64,000 bases of DNA from Amycolatopsis vancoresmycina (GTDB taxonomy: Bacteria; Actinomycetota; Actinomycetes; Mycobacteriales; Pseudonocardiaceae): assembly GCF_000716785.1 (NCBI RefSeq), contig NZ_JNYY01000029.1, positions 1 through 64,000 on the forward strand. Direction: 5' to 3'. Under the pieces are notes generated by a model. It saw only the letters and a program-made list of their open reading frames with translations. It did not search any database and was not told where the DNA came from. Position 1 is the stretch's first letter. The number at the start of each line of letters is the position of its first letter. Both the position numbers and the translations under genes were made by a program. Below, in pieces: positions 26,281 to 34,571 of this stretch.

Positions 26281-27167
26281 CCGCGGTGGCCGAAGCGCCG
26301 CAGAAGGCGGCGGGCGTACCGCCGAAGGTGCGGTTCAAGCGGAACTGGGACAAGCGGCTGTCGTTCGTCGCGCTGCATTCGGTCGGCATCGCCATGGGCG
26401 TGATCTTCATGCTGCCGATCCTGTTCGTCTTCCTCACCGCGGTGATGGCGAGCGACCAGGCGATGACGGCGAGCCTGTGGCCGACGGAATGGCACTTCGA
26501 GAACTTCGTCAAGGTGTTCCAGAAGGCGCCGCTGCTCGAATACTTCGGCAACAGCCTGCTGTATTCGGCGCTGGCGACGGTGGGCGCGCTGCTTTCGGCG
26601 ATCCCGGCGGCGTACGCGCTGTCGAAGCTCAAGTGGCGTGGGCAGAACCTGTTCTTCATGCTGACCGTGGCGGCGATGCTGCTGCCGCCGCAGGTCACCG
26701 TCGTGCCGCTGTACGACCTGTGGGTGCGGCTGGGGCTCACCGGCACGCTGGTTCCGCTGATCGTGCCGTACTTCTTCTTCGACGCGTTCTCGATCTTCCT
26801 GCTCCGGCAGTTCTTCCTCACCATTCCGAAGGACTACCTCGAAGCGGCGAAGATCGACGGCTGCAACGAGTTCCAGGCGATGTACCGCGTGCTGATCCCG
26901 ATGGCGAAGCCCGGGATCGCGGCCACCGCCATGTTCTGCTTCCTGTTCACCTGGAACGACTACTTCGGGCCGCTGCTCTACACCGGCGAGGACCAGGACC
27001 ACTGGCCGCTTTCGCTGGCCATCGCGTCCTTCCGCGGCATGCACCACGTCGAGTGGAACATGACGATGGCGGCGACCGCGCTGATCATGGCGCCGGTGAT
27101 CGTGCTGTTCATCTTCGCCCAGAAGTCGTTCGTCAAGGGCATCACATTCACGGGGGTCAAGGGATGA
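26277..27167 (+). CDS. ABC sugar transporter permease, MalG type
   Basis: A 296-residue permease with six membrane helices and the EAA loop DYLEAAKIDGCNEFQAMYRV near residue 195. It is the partner of the preceding MalF-type protein and completes the membrane channel. ATG 26277 overlaps the previous stop; its stop overlaps the GH4 gene start by 4 bp, so translation of the whole transport-catabolism set is probably coupled. Confidence 0.92.
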   Translation: MTAVAEAPQKAAGVPPKVRFKRNWDKRLSFVALHSVGIAMGVIFMLPILFVFLTAVMASDQAMTASLWPTEWHFENFVKVFQKAPLLEYFGNSLLYSALATVGALLSAIPAAYALSKLKWRGQNLFFMLTVAAMLLPPQVTVVPLYDLWVRLGLTGTLVPLIVPYFFFDAFSIFLLRQFFLTIPKDYLEAAKIDGCNEFQAMYRVLIPMAKPGIAATAMFCFLFTWNDYFGPLLYTGEDQDHWPLSLAIASFRGMHHVEWNMTMAATALIMAPVIVLFIFAQKSFVKGITFTGVKG

Positions 27168-28429
27168 AGCTGGCAGTCGTCGGTGGCGGGTCCACCTACA
27201 CGCCGGAACTGATCGACGGGATCGCCGGTCGCCGGTCCACTTTGGACGTCGACGAGATCGTGCTGGTCGACCCGGACGCCTACCGCGTGGAAGCGGTCGG
27301 CGGGTTCAGCCAGCGCCTCCTCGACCACGCCGGGCACCCCGCACGCATCAAGACCACGCAGTCGCTGGAGGAGGGTGTCGACGGCGCTTCCGCCGTGCTG
27401 ATCCAGCTGCGCGTCGGCGGGCAGCGGGCACGGCGCTCGGACGAGACGTTCCCGCACGCCTGCGGCTGCGTCGGCCAGGAGACGACCGGCGCGGGCGGCC
27501 TGGCCAAGGCGCTGCGCACGGTCCCGGTGGTGCTCGACATCGCCGACCGCGTCCGCAAGATCGCCGGCGACGACACGTGGATCGTCAACTTCACCAACCC
27601 GGTCGGCATCGTCACGCGGGCGCTGCTCAACGAGGGCCACCGCGCGGTCGGGCTGTGCAACGTCGCGATCAACCTGCAGCGCCAGTTCGGGCGGCTCCTG
27701 GGCGTCGGCGCGGACGACGTCAAGCTCGTCCACACCGGACTCAACCACCTCAGCTGGGAGCGCGGCGCGCTCGTCGACGGCGTCGACCGGCTGCCGGAGC
27801 TGCTCGACAACCACCTGGACTACCTGTCCAACGAGGTCAGCGTGCCGGAGAAGTGGCTGCGGCGGATGAACGTCGTGCCGTCGTACTACCTGAAGTACTT
27901 CTACGCGCACGACGAGCAGGTCACCAAGCAGCGCACCGAACGCCCGCGCGCGGACGTCGTCTCCGACGTCGAGGAAGAGCTGCTGAAGATCTACCTCGAC
28001 CCGGAGCAGAACACGAAGCCGGAGTCGCTCGAAAAGCGTGGTGGCGCGTACTACTCCGAGGCCGCCGTGCAGCTGGTGCACGCACTGACCGCGGGTGGCC
28101 CGGCCGAGGAGCACGTGGTGAACGTCCGCAACGACGGGACGTTCCCGTTCCTGCCGGACGACGCCGTCATCGAGGCTCGGTCCACTGTGGACTCGAAGGG
28201 CGCGGTGCCGATCCCGCAGCCGCCGGTGGAGCAGAACTTCGCCGGGCTCATCGCGGCGACGACGTCGTACGAGTACCTGGCGCTGGAGGCGGCGCTCAAG
28301 GGCGGCCGCGACCGCGTGGCCGACGCCTTGCTCGCGCACCCGCTGGTCGGGCAGTACTCGAAGGCCGACACCCTGGCCGATTCGCTGGTCCAGATCAACC
28401 GCGAGTACCTGCCCTGGGCCCGCGGATGA
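27164..28429 (+). CDS. GH4 family 6-phospho-glycosidase (6-phospho-beta-glucosidase-like)
   Basis: A 421-residue NAD- and metal-dependent glycosidase of family GH4, which cleaves 6-phosphorylated disaccharides by an oxidation-elimination route. The NAD site is GGGSTYTPEL at residues 7-16. Metal ligands are expected at the cysteine of GLCNVAIN (about 165) and the histidine of GLNHLSW (about 195), with a catalytic tyrosine in GGAYYSEAA. The sequence is closest in character to 6-phospho-beta-glucosidases; the exact sugar cannot be read from sequence. It overlaps the genes on both sides by 4 bp. The next gene, a sugar kinase, could supply the phosphorylated substrate. Confidence 0.9.
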   Translation: MKLAVVGGGSTYTPELIDGIAGRRSTLDVDEIVLVDPDAYRVEAVGGFSQRLLDHAGHPARIKTTQSLEEGVDGASAVLIQLRVGGQRARRSDETFPHACGCVGQETTGAGGLAKALRTVPVVLDIADRVRKIAGDDTWIVNFTNPVGIVTRALLNEGHRAVGLCNVAINLQRQFGRLLGVGADDVKLVHTGLNHLSWERGALVDGVDRLPELLDNHLDYLSNEVSVPEKWLRRMNVVPSYYLKYFYAHDEQVTKQRTERPRADVVSDVEEELLKIYLDPEQNTKPESLEKRGGAYYSEAAVQLVHALTAGGPAEEHVVNVRNDGTFPFLPDDAVIEARSTVDSKGAVPIPQPPVEQNFAGLIAATTSYEYLALEAALKGGRDRVADALLAHPLVGQYSKADTLADSLVQINREYLPWARG

Positions 28430-29394
28430 AGCCTGCAGTCATCGCGATCGACGGCGGCAACAGCAAGACCGAGGTCCTGGTGATCTCGGAAGACGGCGTG
28501 GTGCTGGGCAAGTCGAGAGGCCCCGGCGCGTCGCCGCAGAACATCGGCGTGGCGGCCTGCGTCACGGCGCTGGAAGGCCTGGTGCTGGAGGCGTACCCGG
28601 CCTTCGAGGAGAAGCCGTTCGCGGTGCACACCTCCGCGTACCTGGCCGGGCTGGACTTCCCGCGCGAGGAGGAGGCGCTGCACGCGGCCCTGTTCGCGCG
28701 CGGGTGGAGCGACACGCTGACCGTCGGCAACGACACCCTCGCGCTGCTCCGGGCGGGCAGCGCGGGGGTGGGCGTCGCGGTCGTCTGCGGCGCCGGGATC
28801 AACGGCGCCGGCGTCGGCCCGGACGGGCGCGTGCACCGCTTTCCCGCGCTGGGCAAGATCTCCGGCGACTGGGGTGGCGGCTACCGGCTCGGCGAGGAAG
28901 CCCTGTGGTGGGCCGTGCGCGCCGAGGACGGCCGCGGTCCGCGGACCGCGCTGATGCCGGCGGTGGCGGCGTACTTCGGGAAGCCGACGCTGCTGGACGT
29001 CGTGCAGGGCCTGCACTTCGAGGAGATCGACCCGGCGTCGATCCACGGCCTGTGCCCGCTGCTGTTCGAGGTGGCCGCGGGCGGCGACGAGGTCGCGCAG
29101 GACATCGTGACGCGGTTCGTCGAGGAGGTCAGCGTGTTCGCGGCGGTGATCCTCCGCACCCTGGACCTGACCGAGGACGCCCCGGAGATCGTGCTCGGCG
29201 GCGGCGTGCTGACCGGGATCGGCGCACCGGTGATCGCGGAGATCGAGCGCCGGTGCCTCAAGGTCGCGCCGCGCGCGGTGGTCCGCGTCGTCGACGTGAA
29301 CCCGGTGGTGGGCGCGGCCCTGTTCGGACTCGACACGCTGGGCGCTCCCGAAGCCGCGAAGGCGGCTTTGAAGGCGGCGACCCAGCGCACCTAG
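28426..29394 (+). CDS. BadF/BadG/BcrA ATPase-type sugar kinase
   Basis: A 322-residue ASKHA-fold kinase of the BadF/N-acetylglucosamine kinase type. Phosphate 1 motif is AIDGGNSKTEVLV at residues 7-19, phosphate 2 VVCGAGINGAGV near 124, and the adenosine motif EIVLGGGVLTG near 260. It is the last gene of the sugar operon. With GH4 just upstream, the simplest reading is phosphorylation of an imported disaccharide or of its monosaccharide product. A terminator follows 3 bp after the TAG. Confidence 0.85.
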   Translation: MKPAVIAIDGGNSKTEVLVISEDGVVLGKSRGPGASPQNIGVAACVTALEGLVLEAYPAFEEKPFAVHTSAYLAGLDFPREEEALHAALFARGWSDTLTVGNDTLALLRAGSAGVGVAVVCGAGINGAGVGPDGRVHRFPALGKISGDWGGGYRLGEEALWWAVRAEDGRGPRTALMPAVAAYFGKPTLLDVVQGLHFEEIDPASIHGLCPLLFEVAAGGDEVAQDIVTRFVEEVSVFAAVILRTLDLTEDAPEIVLGGGVLTGIGAPVIAEIERRCLKVAPRAVVRVVDVNPVVGAALFGLDTLGAPEAAKAALKAATQRT

Positions 29395-29396
29395 AC

Positions 29397-29436
29397 CTGG
29401 TGGCCTGCCTCGAAGCGGCGCGAGGCAGGCCACCAG
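29397..29436. terminator. hairpin terminator after the sugar operon
   Basis: Perfect 16-bp arms (29397-29412 and 29421-29436) with an 8-nt loop, directly after the kinase stop. No clear U-tract. It also lies just beyond the end of the convergent SRPBCC gene and may act on both strands. Confidence 0.75.
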
Positions 29437-29441
29437 ACCCT

Positions 29442-29954
29442 TCACGGCGCCGGAACGATGGTGTCGCCGGTCTCCAGCAGCGTCTTGAGGTCGGAGAGGA
29501 TCCAGGCCCAGCCGCCACCGGCGTTCTCGTTCGGCGGCGCGTCCAGCCGCTCGAAGGCCCCGCTGACCATCCCGGCGATGTTCGGGGCGCCGGTGACGTC
29601 GTGGGTGACGGTCAGCCGGGTGCCGGCGGTCTTGGACTCCTCGATCTCGTAGGTGAGCGTCGTGTAGGGCTCGTCGGCGGTGTCCTCCGGCGCCATCAGC
29701 AGCTTCCAGGTGATGACCAGCTTGCGCGGCGGGTCCACTTCGAGGACCTCGCCGTCGACGAGGTCGCCGGTCATCCCGGCGTCGATGAACGCCTGCGTCG
29801 GCCGGGTGCGGTGCTTGCCGCCGGGGCGCAGGTCGAAGTCGGCCAGCCCGGTGTAGCCGTACCTCGCCGTCCACTCGGGCTTCGTGATGGCGTCCCAGAT
29901 GCGCTCCGGGGACGCCTTGATGTAGACGCGGTAGACCTGCACGGTGTCGCTCAT
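29442..29954 (-). CDS. SRPBCC/AHSA1 domain protein
   Basis: A 170-residue protein of the activator of Hsp90 ATPase homologue 1-like (AHSA1/SRPBCC) fold: YRVYIKASPERIWDAIT at the N-terminus, then the central GGKHRTRPT and a C-terminal helix (GGGWAWILSDLKTLLE). Members bind small hydrophobic ligands and are commonly encoded directly behind an ArsR regulator, as here. ATG 29954 overlaps the ArsR stop (ATGA). The ligand is unknown. Confidence 0.87.
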   Translation of the reverse strand: MSDTVQVYRVYIKASPERIWDAITKPEWTARYGYTGLADFDLRPGGKHRTRPTQAFIDAGMTGDLVDGEVLEVDPPRKLVITWKLLMAPEDTADEPYTTLTYEIEESKTAGTRLTVTHDVTGAPNIAGMVSGAFERLDAPPNENAGGGWAWILSDLKTLLETGDTIVPAP

Positions 29955-30274
29955 GGTTCTTCGCCTTCCAGCTCGTTCTTGAGATCGAGGAGCGCGGTGA
30001 CGTGGCGCTCGGTGTACTTGTCGATCCACCGGTCGTGGATCTGGCGGATCGGGACGGGGTTGAGGAAGTGCCGCTTCTCGCGGCCCTCCTTCCGCGCGAC
30101 GACGAGCCCGGCCTCCTCCAGGAGCTTCAGGTGCTTCATGACGCCGAAGCGGGTCATCTCCACCTGGGTCTCCAGCTCGGTGAGCGTGCGGCCGTCACGC
30201 TCGAAGAGCAGGTCGAGCAGGAACCGGCGGGTCGGATCCGCCAGCGCCTTGAACACCAGGTCGTCGTCGGGCAC
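29951..30274 (-). CDS. ArsR family winged-helix transcriptional regulator
   Basis: A 107-residue ArsR-type regulator: VFKALADPTRRFLLDLL and then the recognition helix region MTRFGVMKHLKLLEEAGLVV. It lacks the CxC metal motif of classical ArsR/SmtB, so it probably senses something other than metals. GTG 30274 is chosen because a well-formed promoter ends 6 bp upstream, suggesting a leaderless message. It is co-transcribed with the SRPBCC gene and probably represses itself through the palindrome at 30288-30303. Confidence 0.88.
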   Translation of the reverse strand: MPDDDLVFKALADPTRRFLLDLLFERDGRTLTELETQVEMTRFGVMKHLKLLEEAGLVVARKEGREKRHFLNPVPIRQIHDRWIDKYTERHVTALLDLKNELEGEEP

Positions 30275-30280
30275 CCGGCG

Positions 30281-30310
30281 AGAATAGGTGACCAAAAGGT
30301 CACATGTCAA
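30281..30310 (-). promoter_or_regulatory. leaderless promoter with embedded operator for arsR-type gene
   Basis: On the minus strand, -35 TTGACA (complement of 30305-30310) and -10 TATTCT (complement of 30281-30286) are 18 bp apart. Between them lies the perfect inverted repeat GTGACC-AAAA-GGTCAC (30288-30303), placed to block RNA polymerase. Only 6 bp separate the -10 from the GTG start codon at 30274. Confidence 0.72.
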
Positions 30311-30362
30311 CGCACGAAGAAGGCCGTCACCCGCGGTGGGTGACGGCCATTCGTTCGTGCGG

Positions 30363-30412
30363 CGGTCGTGAGTGGTAAGGCGGGTTCTAACCCGCCTTAC
30401 CACTCACGACCG
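30363..30412. terminator. long palindromic hairpin, family copy 2
   Basis: Perfect 24-bp arms (30363-30386 and 30389-30412) with a 2-nt tip. The outer GTGAGTGGTAAGGCG is shared with 18708 and 50503; the tip CGGGTT/AACCCG differs and pairs. It lies after the gluconate permease stop and before the ArsR promoter, as expected of a terminator insulating the two. Confidence 0.75.
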
Positions 30413-30446
30413 GGGGCGGCAGGGCACGCACGGAGACCGGCCGCCG

Positions 30447-31814
30447 CTAGACGATCAGCGACAGCGGCAGGATCAGCGCGATCGCCACCACGGAGATCAG
30501 CGTCTCCATCACCGACCAGCTCTTCAGCGTCTGCCCGACCGAGAGTCCGAAGTACTCCTTGACCAGCCAGAACCCGGCGTCGTTGACGTGTGAGAAGAAC
30601 AGCGACCCGGCACCGATGGCCAGCACCAGCAGTGCGCTGTGCGACGGGTCCATGGTCGCCGCCAGCGGGGCCACGATGCCCGCCGCGGAGACGGTCGCGA
30701 CCGTGGCCGAGCCCGTCGCCAGCCGGATGGCCACCGCGACCAGCCAGCCGAGCAGCAGCGGCGAGAGGTTCGCGTCCTTGGCCAGGCCGGTGATGACGTC
30801 GCCGACCCCCGCGTCGACCAGGGTCTGCTTGAAGCCGCCGCCCGCGCCGACGATGAGGATGATCCCGGCGATCGGGCCGAGCGACTCACCGACCACAGTG
30901 GACAGCCGGGACCGGTCGAGCCCGGCCGGGCGGCCGAGCAGCACCATGCCGACCAACACCGCCGCGAGCAGCGCGATCAGCGGGTCGCCGACGAAGTCGA
31001 GGATCTTGCGGGCCTGGCTGTCCTTGGCCAGCAGGATGTCCGAGAGCGCTTTCGCCAGCATCAGCACGACCGGCAGCAGCACCGTCGTGAGCGTCGCGGC
31101 GAAGCTCGGGCGCGGCTTGTCGGTGTCGGCGCGTTCCGGGATCAGCCGCTCGGGGGCGACGGCGTCCGGGACGAGCCGGGCCGCCACGCGGGCGAACAGC
31201 GGGCCCGCGATGACCAGCGTCGGGATGCCGACGAGCAGGCCGAACGCCAGCGTGACGCCGACGTTCGCGTTGAGCGCGCCGGCCGCGGCGAGCGGGCCGG
31301 GGTGCGGCGGGACCAGCCCGTGCAGCACCGAAAGCCCGGCGACGGCCGGAATCCCCAGCAGCATCAACGGTTTCCCGGTGCGCTTGACCGCCAGCAGTAC
31401 CACCGGGATGAGCATGACGAGCCCGATTTCGAAGAACATCGGCAGCCCGATCAGCGCGGCGACCAGCGCCATCGCCCACGGGAGCGCGGCGCCGCGGGCC
31501 TTGCCGAGCACGGTGTCGACGATCTGGTCGGCGCCGCCGGAGTCGGCGAGCAGCTTGCCGAGCATCGCGCCGAGGGCGATCAGGATGCCGACGGACGCGA
31601 CCGTGCTGCCGACGCCGGTCGTGAAGCTCTTGAGCAGCTTGTCGACCGGCATCCCGGCGGCCAGCCCGAGCGCGAGCGAGCCCAGGACCAGCGACAGGAA
31701 GGGGTGCAGCTTCACCTTCGTGATCAGCACGACGATGATCGCGATGGCCACGACGGTCGCGATGATCAGGCGGGTCGAGTGGCCGGTCCAGCCGGCGGCG
31801 AGGACGGCGTTCAC
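30447..31814 (-). CDS. gntP: gluconate permease, GntP family
   Basis: A 455-residue gluconate:proton symporter with 12-14 predicted membrane helices. The GntP signature region HGLVPPHPGPLAAAGALNA lies near residue 165, and GSATVATVSAAGIVAPL in the C-terminal half. GTG 31814 overlaps the stop of the gluconate kinase gene (GTGA), so the two are translated together. It imports gluconate for the kinase, feeding the pentose phosphate pathway. Hairpin 30363-30412 terminates the operon. Confidence 0.92.
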   Translation of the reverse strand: MNAVLAAGWTGHSTRLIIATVVAIAIIVVLITKVKLHPFLSLVLGSLALGLAAGMPVDKLLKSFTTGVGSTVASVGILIALGAMLGKLLADSGGADQIVDTVLGKARGAALPWAMALVAALIGLPMFFEIGLVMLIPVVLLAVKRTGKPLMLLGIPAVAGLSVLHGLVPPHPGPLAAAGALNANVGVTLAFGLLVGIPTLVIAGPLFARVAARLVPDAVAPERLIPERADTDKPRPSFAATLTTVLLPVVLMLAKALSDILLAKDSQARKILDFVGDPLIALLAAVLVGMVLLGRPAGLDRSRLSTVVGESLGPIAGIILIVGAGGGFKQTLVDAGVGDVITGLAKDANLSPLLLGWLVAVAIRLATGSATVATVSAAGIVAPLAATMDPSHSALLVLAIGAGSLFFSHVNDAGFWLVKEYFGLSVGQTLKSWSVMETLISVVAIALILPLSLIV

Positions 31815-32308
31815 GCGTGCTCCCGGAAGGCGGTCAAGGCGGCTTCGGTGATCTCTTCCGGTGTGCCGCTGGTGTTGTCGAAAACGGCGCCGGCCTCGTC
31901 CGGCTCGAGGGGTTCGAGGTCGGCGAGCTGCGAGTCCAGCAGCGAGACGGGCATGAAGTGGCCCTTCCGGGTCTTCATCCGCTCGGCCAGCTGCGCGCGG
32001 TCGCCGTGCAGGTGGGCGAACCAGACGTCGCCGCCGCGGCGCAGCACGTCGCGGTACCGGCGCTTGAGCGCGGACGACGTCACGACGCCGCCGGTGGCCT
32101 GGTGCTCGCGGATCCAGCCGGCGATGGCGTCGAGCCAGGGGGCGCGGTCCTCGTCCGTCAGCGGCGTGCCGGCGGTCATCTTGTCGATGTTGGCCTTCGG
32201 GTGGAACGTGTCCGCTTCCGCGTAGTCGACGCCGAGCGCCTCGGCGAGCGCCGTGCCGATCGTCGTCTTCCCGGAGCCTGACACCCCCATCACCACGATG
32301 ACGGTCAT
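31811..32308 (-). CDS. gntK: gluconokinase
   Basis: A 165-residue GntK-type gluconokinase, making 6-phosphogluconate from gluconate and ATP. Walker A GVSGSGKTT is at residues 8-16, with DTFHPKANIDKM and TSSALKRRYRDVLR as family blocks. The length is typical. ATG 32308 is chosen for the GGAGGT ribosome binding site just upstream. It is the first gene of the gnt operon and is divergent from the GntR regulator. Confidence 0.93.
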   Translation of the reverse strand: MTVIVVMGVSGSGKTTIGTALAEALGVDYAEADTFHPKANIDKMTAGTPLTDEDRAPWLDAIAGWIREHQATGGVVTSSALKRRYRDVLRRGGDVWFAHLHGDRAQLAERMKTRKGHFMPVSLLDSQLADLEPLEPDEAGAVFDNTSGTPEEITEAALTAFREHA

Positions 32309-32350
32309 CCGCACCTCCCACTTCGTTGTGCCCAGGTGAGTCAAACTCAA

Positions 32351-32382
32351 AAGTACTACTTATTCAAGATGAAGTACTACTT
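32351..32382. promoter_or_regulatory. twin operators between gntK and the GntR gene
   Basis: Two identical copies of the odd-centred palindrome AAGTACTACTT (32351-32361 and 32372-32382), centres 21 bp apart, two helical turns. They lie in an AT-rich patch between the divergent gnt genes and are probably bound by the GntR regulator encoded at 32412, controlling both directions. Confidence 0.65.
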
Positions 32383-32411
32383 AATCGAATCAGACGGCTA
32401 GGTTGATCAGG

Positions 32412-33116
32412 GTGAGACACGAGCAGGTACTGGATGCCCTCGGCGCGGCGATCGCGAACGGATCCCTGGTCCCGGGCACCGTGCTGCGCTCGGAAGACCT
32501 CCAGGAGCGCTTCGGCGCTTCGCGGACCGTGGCGCGCGAAGTCGTCCGCGTCCTGGAGACGATGCGGCTGACCAGCAGCAAGCGGCGCGTCGGCGTGATC
32601 GTCCGGGAGCCGGCGGAGTGGAACCACTACGACCCGCGGCTGATCCGCTGGCAGCTCGACGGCCCGGCCCGCCCGGCGGCACTGGCCACGCTGAACGAGC
32701 TCCGGTCGGCGATCGAGCCGTGCGCGGCCCGGTACGCGGCCCTGCGCGCGACCCCGGAGGAGCGCGGCCGGCTGACCGCGCTGGGGGAGCGGCTGGCGCG
32801 CACGGCACGGGCCCGCGACCTCTCGACGTTCCTCGAGTTCGACATCGCCTTCCACGACCTGCTGCTCAGCGCGTCCCGCAACCCGATGTTCGGCCAGCTG
32901 TCGGCGGTCGTCGCGGAGGTGCTCACCGGCCGGACCGGGCACGGCCTGATGCCGCCGGAGCCGCAGCCCGAAGCCATCGCGCTGCACGCCGAGGTGGCCG
33001 CGGCGGTGGCCGCCGGGGCGGCGGACCGGGCGGAGCGGGCGATGCGGGACATCGTCGTCCAGGCCCGCGACGAGATCGCCGCCCTGGTATCGGAAGGCGG
33101 TCCCCGGGGCGAGTAG
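32412..33116 (+). CDS. GntR/FadR family regulator of gluconate genes
   Basis: About 234 residues: an N-terminal GntR winged helix (VLRSEDLQERFGASRTVAREV) and a C-terminal all-helical FCD ligand domain with FDIAFHDLLL near residue 145 and a further histidine in ALHAEVAAAV. Such proteins bind hydroxy-acids such as gluconate through metal-held histidines. GTG 32412 is preferred; the in-frame TTG 32403 adds three residues. It is divergent from gntK across the twin operators, so it is the likely repressor of the gnt operon. Confidence 0.87.
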   Translation: MRHEQVLDALGAAIANGSLVPGTVLRSEDLQERFGASRTVAREVVRVLETMRLTSSKRRVGVIVREPAEWNHYDPRLIRWQLDGPARPAALATLNELRSAIEPCAARYAALRATPEERGRLTALGERLARTARARDLSTFLEFDIAFHDLLLSASRNPMFGQLSAVVAEVLTGRTGHGLMPPEPQPEAIALHAEVAAAVAAGAADRAERAMRDIVVQARDEIAALVSEGGPRGE

Positions 33117-33158
33117 CCTCCACGCGGAACTGGACTTTTCTTCCGCCGGGGGGCACGG

Positions 33159-34049
33159 GTGAGCGCGGCGCGCGCGATCGGACTGGTGTTGGGCGTGGCG
33201 GCCGACGGCGCCCTCGGCGACCCCCGCCGCCGCGCTCCGGTGACGGCGTTCCGCCGGCTCCCGCCCCGCTCGGGCGTCGTGGTCGCCGCCGCGGCGGTGG
33301 CCGCCGGAGCCGTGCTGGAGCGAGCCGGCCGCGGCCGCCCGCTGGTGCAGGCCTCGGCGACGGCGGTGACGACGTGGGCGGTCCTCGGCGCGGCCGGCCT
33401 GGCTCTCCACGGCACGGAACTGGCCCGCGACCTCGAGGAATGCCGCTTCGAGCCGGCGCGCTCGACACTGTCCGAACTGGACCCCCGGGTGGCGGACGGG
33501 CTCGGCGCGATCGCGCTGTCGCGAGCTTCGGTGGAGACACTGGCGGAGAACACGTCGGACGCGGTGGTGGCCCCGCTGGTGTGGGGCGCCGTGGCGGGGG
33601 TGCCGGGCCTGCTGGGCGCCCGGGCGGTGAGCCTGCTGCGCCGCGCCCGGGCGGGCCGCCGCGGCCACTGGGCGATCGACCGCCTCGACGAGCTGGTCCA
33701 CCTGGTCCCCACCCGCGTGGCGGCGGCCCTGACGGTGCTGGCGGCCCCGGTGGTCGGCGGTTCGGCGGGCGGCGCGTGGCGGGCGTGGCGGCGTGACACG
33801 ATCGCCCACCCGAGCCCGAACGCGGGCCGCGTCGAAGCGGCGTTCGCGGGAGCGCTGGAGATCCGGGTCGGCGGCCGGACGGTGTACCCGCACGGGGTGG
33901 CGGAGCTGCCGGTGCTGGGCGTCGGGCGCAACCCGGACGCCGGACACGTGACGCGGGCGGTCGAGCTGTCGCGCGTGGTGGGCTGGCTGGCCGGGGCGAC
34001 CGCGGTGGTGCTGGCCGTCGGTTCGGGCTTCCGGCGCCGGGCCGTGTAA
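33159..34049 (+). CDS. cobD: adenosylcobinamide-phosphate synthase (CobD/CbiB)
   Basis: A 296-residue membrane enzyme that attaches the aminopropanol arm to adenosylcobyric acid in vitamin B12 synthesis. Family blocks seen: LAENTSDAVVAPLVWGAVAG near 125 and HPSPNAGRVEAAFAGAL near 212, with several membrane helices. The first helix region is less hydrophobic than in many homologues. GTG 33159 is the first start. The neighbourhood with SURF1, ptpA, Nif3 and the zinc-ribbon gene matches mycobacteria; no other cobalamin gene is present in the window. Confidence 0.88.
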   Translation: MSAARAIGLVLGVAADGALGDPRRRAPVTAFRRLPPRSGVVVAAAAVAAGAVLERAGRGRPLVQASATAVTTWAVLGAAGLALHGTELARDLEECRFEPARSTLSELDPRVADGLGAIALSRASVETLAENTSDAVVAPLVWGAVAGVPGLLGARAVSLLRRARAGRRGHWAIDRLDELVHLVPTRVAAALTVLAAPVVGGSAGGAWRAWRRDTIAHPSPNAGRVEAAFAGALEIRVGGRTVYPHGVAELPVLGVGRNPDAGHVTRAVELSRVVGWLAGATAVVLAVGSGFRRRAV

Positions 34050-34105
34050 CCCCTCCCCGTATCGACGAGCGTAGGCAACGCTTCGCCGAAACCTGGGAGG
34101 AACTC

Positions 34106-34543
34106 TTGCGGTACAAGCACATGGCGGCCGGGGTGGTCGCCGCGAGCCTGCTCACCCTGGTCGTCACCGGAACCGCCGACGCCAAGAGCCGGCCCTGCGG
34201 CCCCACCTACAAGCAGGACGGCTTCGGCAGCCTCGGCACGTCGTTCACGCTGAAGTCCAAGCACGACGACGACGGCCCCGGCGGGTCGTTCGTCGTGGGG
34301 GAGGAGTTCGAAATCCACACCAACGTCGCCGGCCAGATCTGGACCATCACCTTCGCCGACAACGGCAAGGTCTTCTTCACCGGCGACGACGTCTCGACGA
34401 CCACCGGGATCCGGGAGCAGCACCCGACGGCCAACCAGCCGGGCGTCACCCAGCACATGACCGCGGACGCGCTGAACCACACCACCGGCGAGACCATCCA
34501 CGGTTTCCTGGACGTCCTGCCCGTCCCGGGCTGCGGCGGCTGA
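34106..34543 (+). CDS. small secreted protein of unknown function
   Basis: A 145-residue protein with a signal peptide (about residues 1-26, cleavage after GTADA), two cysteines that bracket the mature part (near the start RPCGP and at the end PGCGG), and a beta-rich body. TTG 34106 is chosen because GGGAGGAA lies 4-5 bp upstream; ATG 34121 is a weaker alternative. It stands alone between cobD and a convergent gene. I do not recognise the family. Confidence 0.68.
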   Translation: MRYKHMAAGVVAASLLTLVVTGTADAKSRPCGPTYKQDGFGSLGTSFTLKSKHDDDGPGGSFVVGEEFEIHTNVAGQIWTITFADNGKVFFTGDDVSTTTGIREQHPTANQPGVTQHMTADALNHTTGETIHGFLDVLPVPGCGG

Positions 34544-34571
34544 CCCGCGGCGGCAAGACGGCGGCCGGCCC

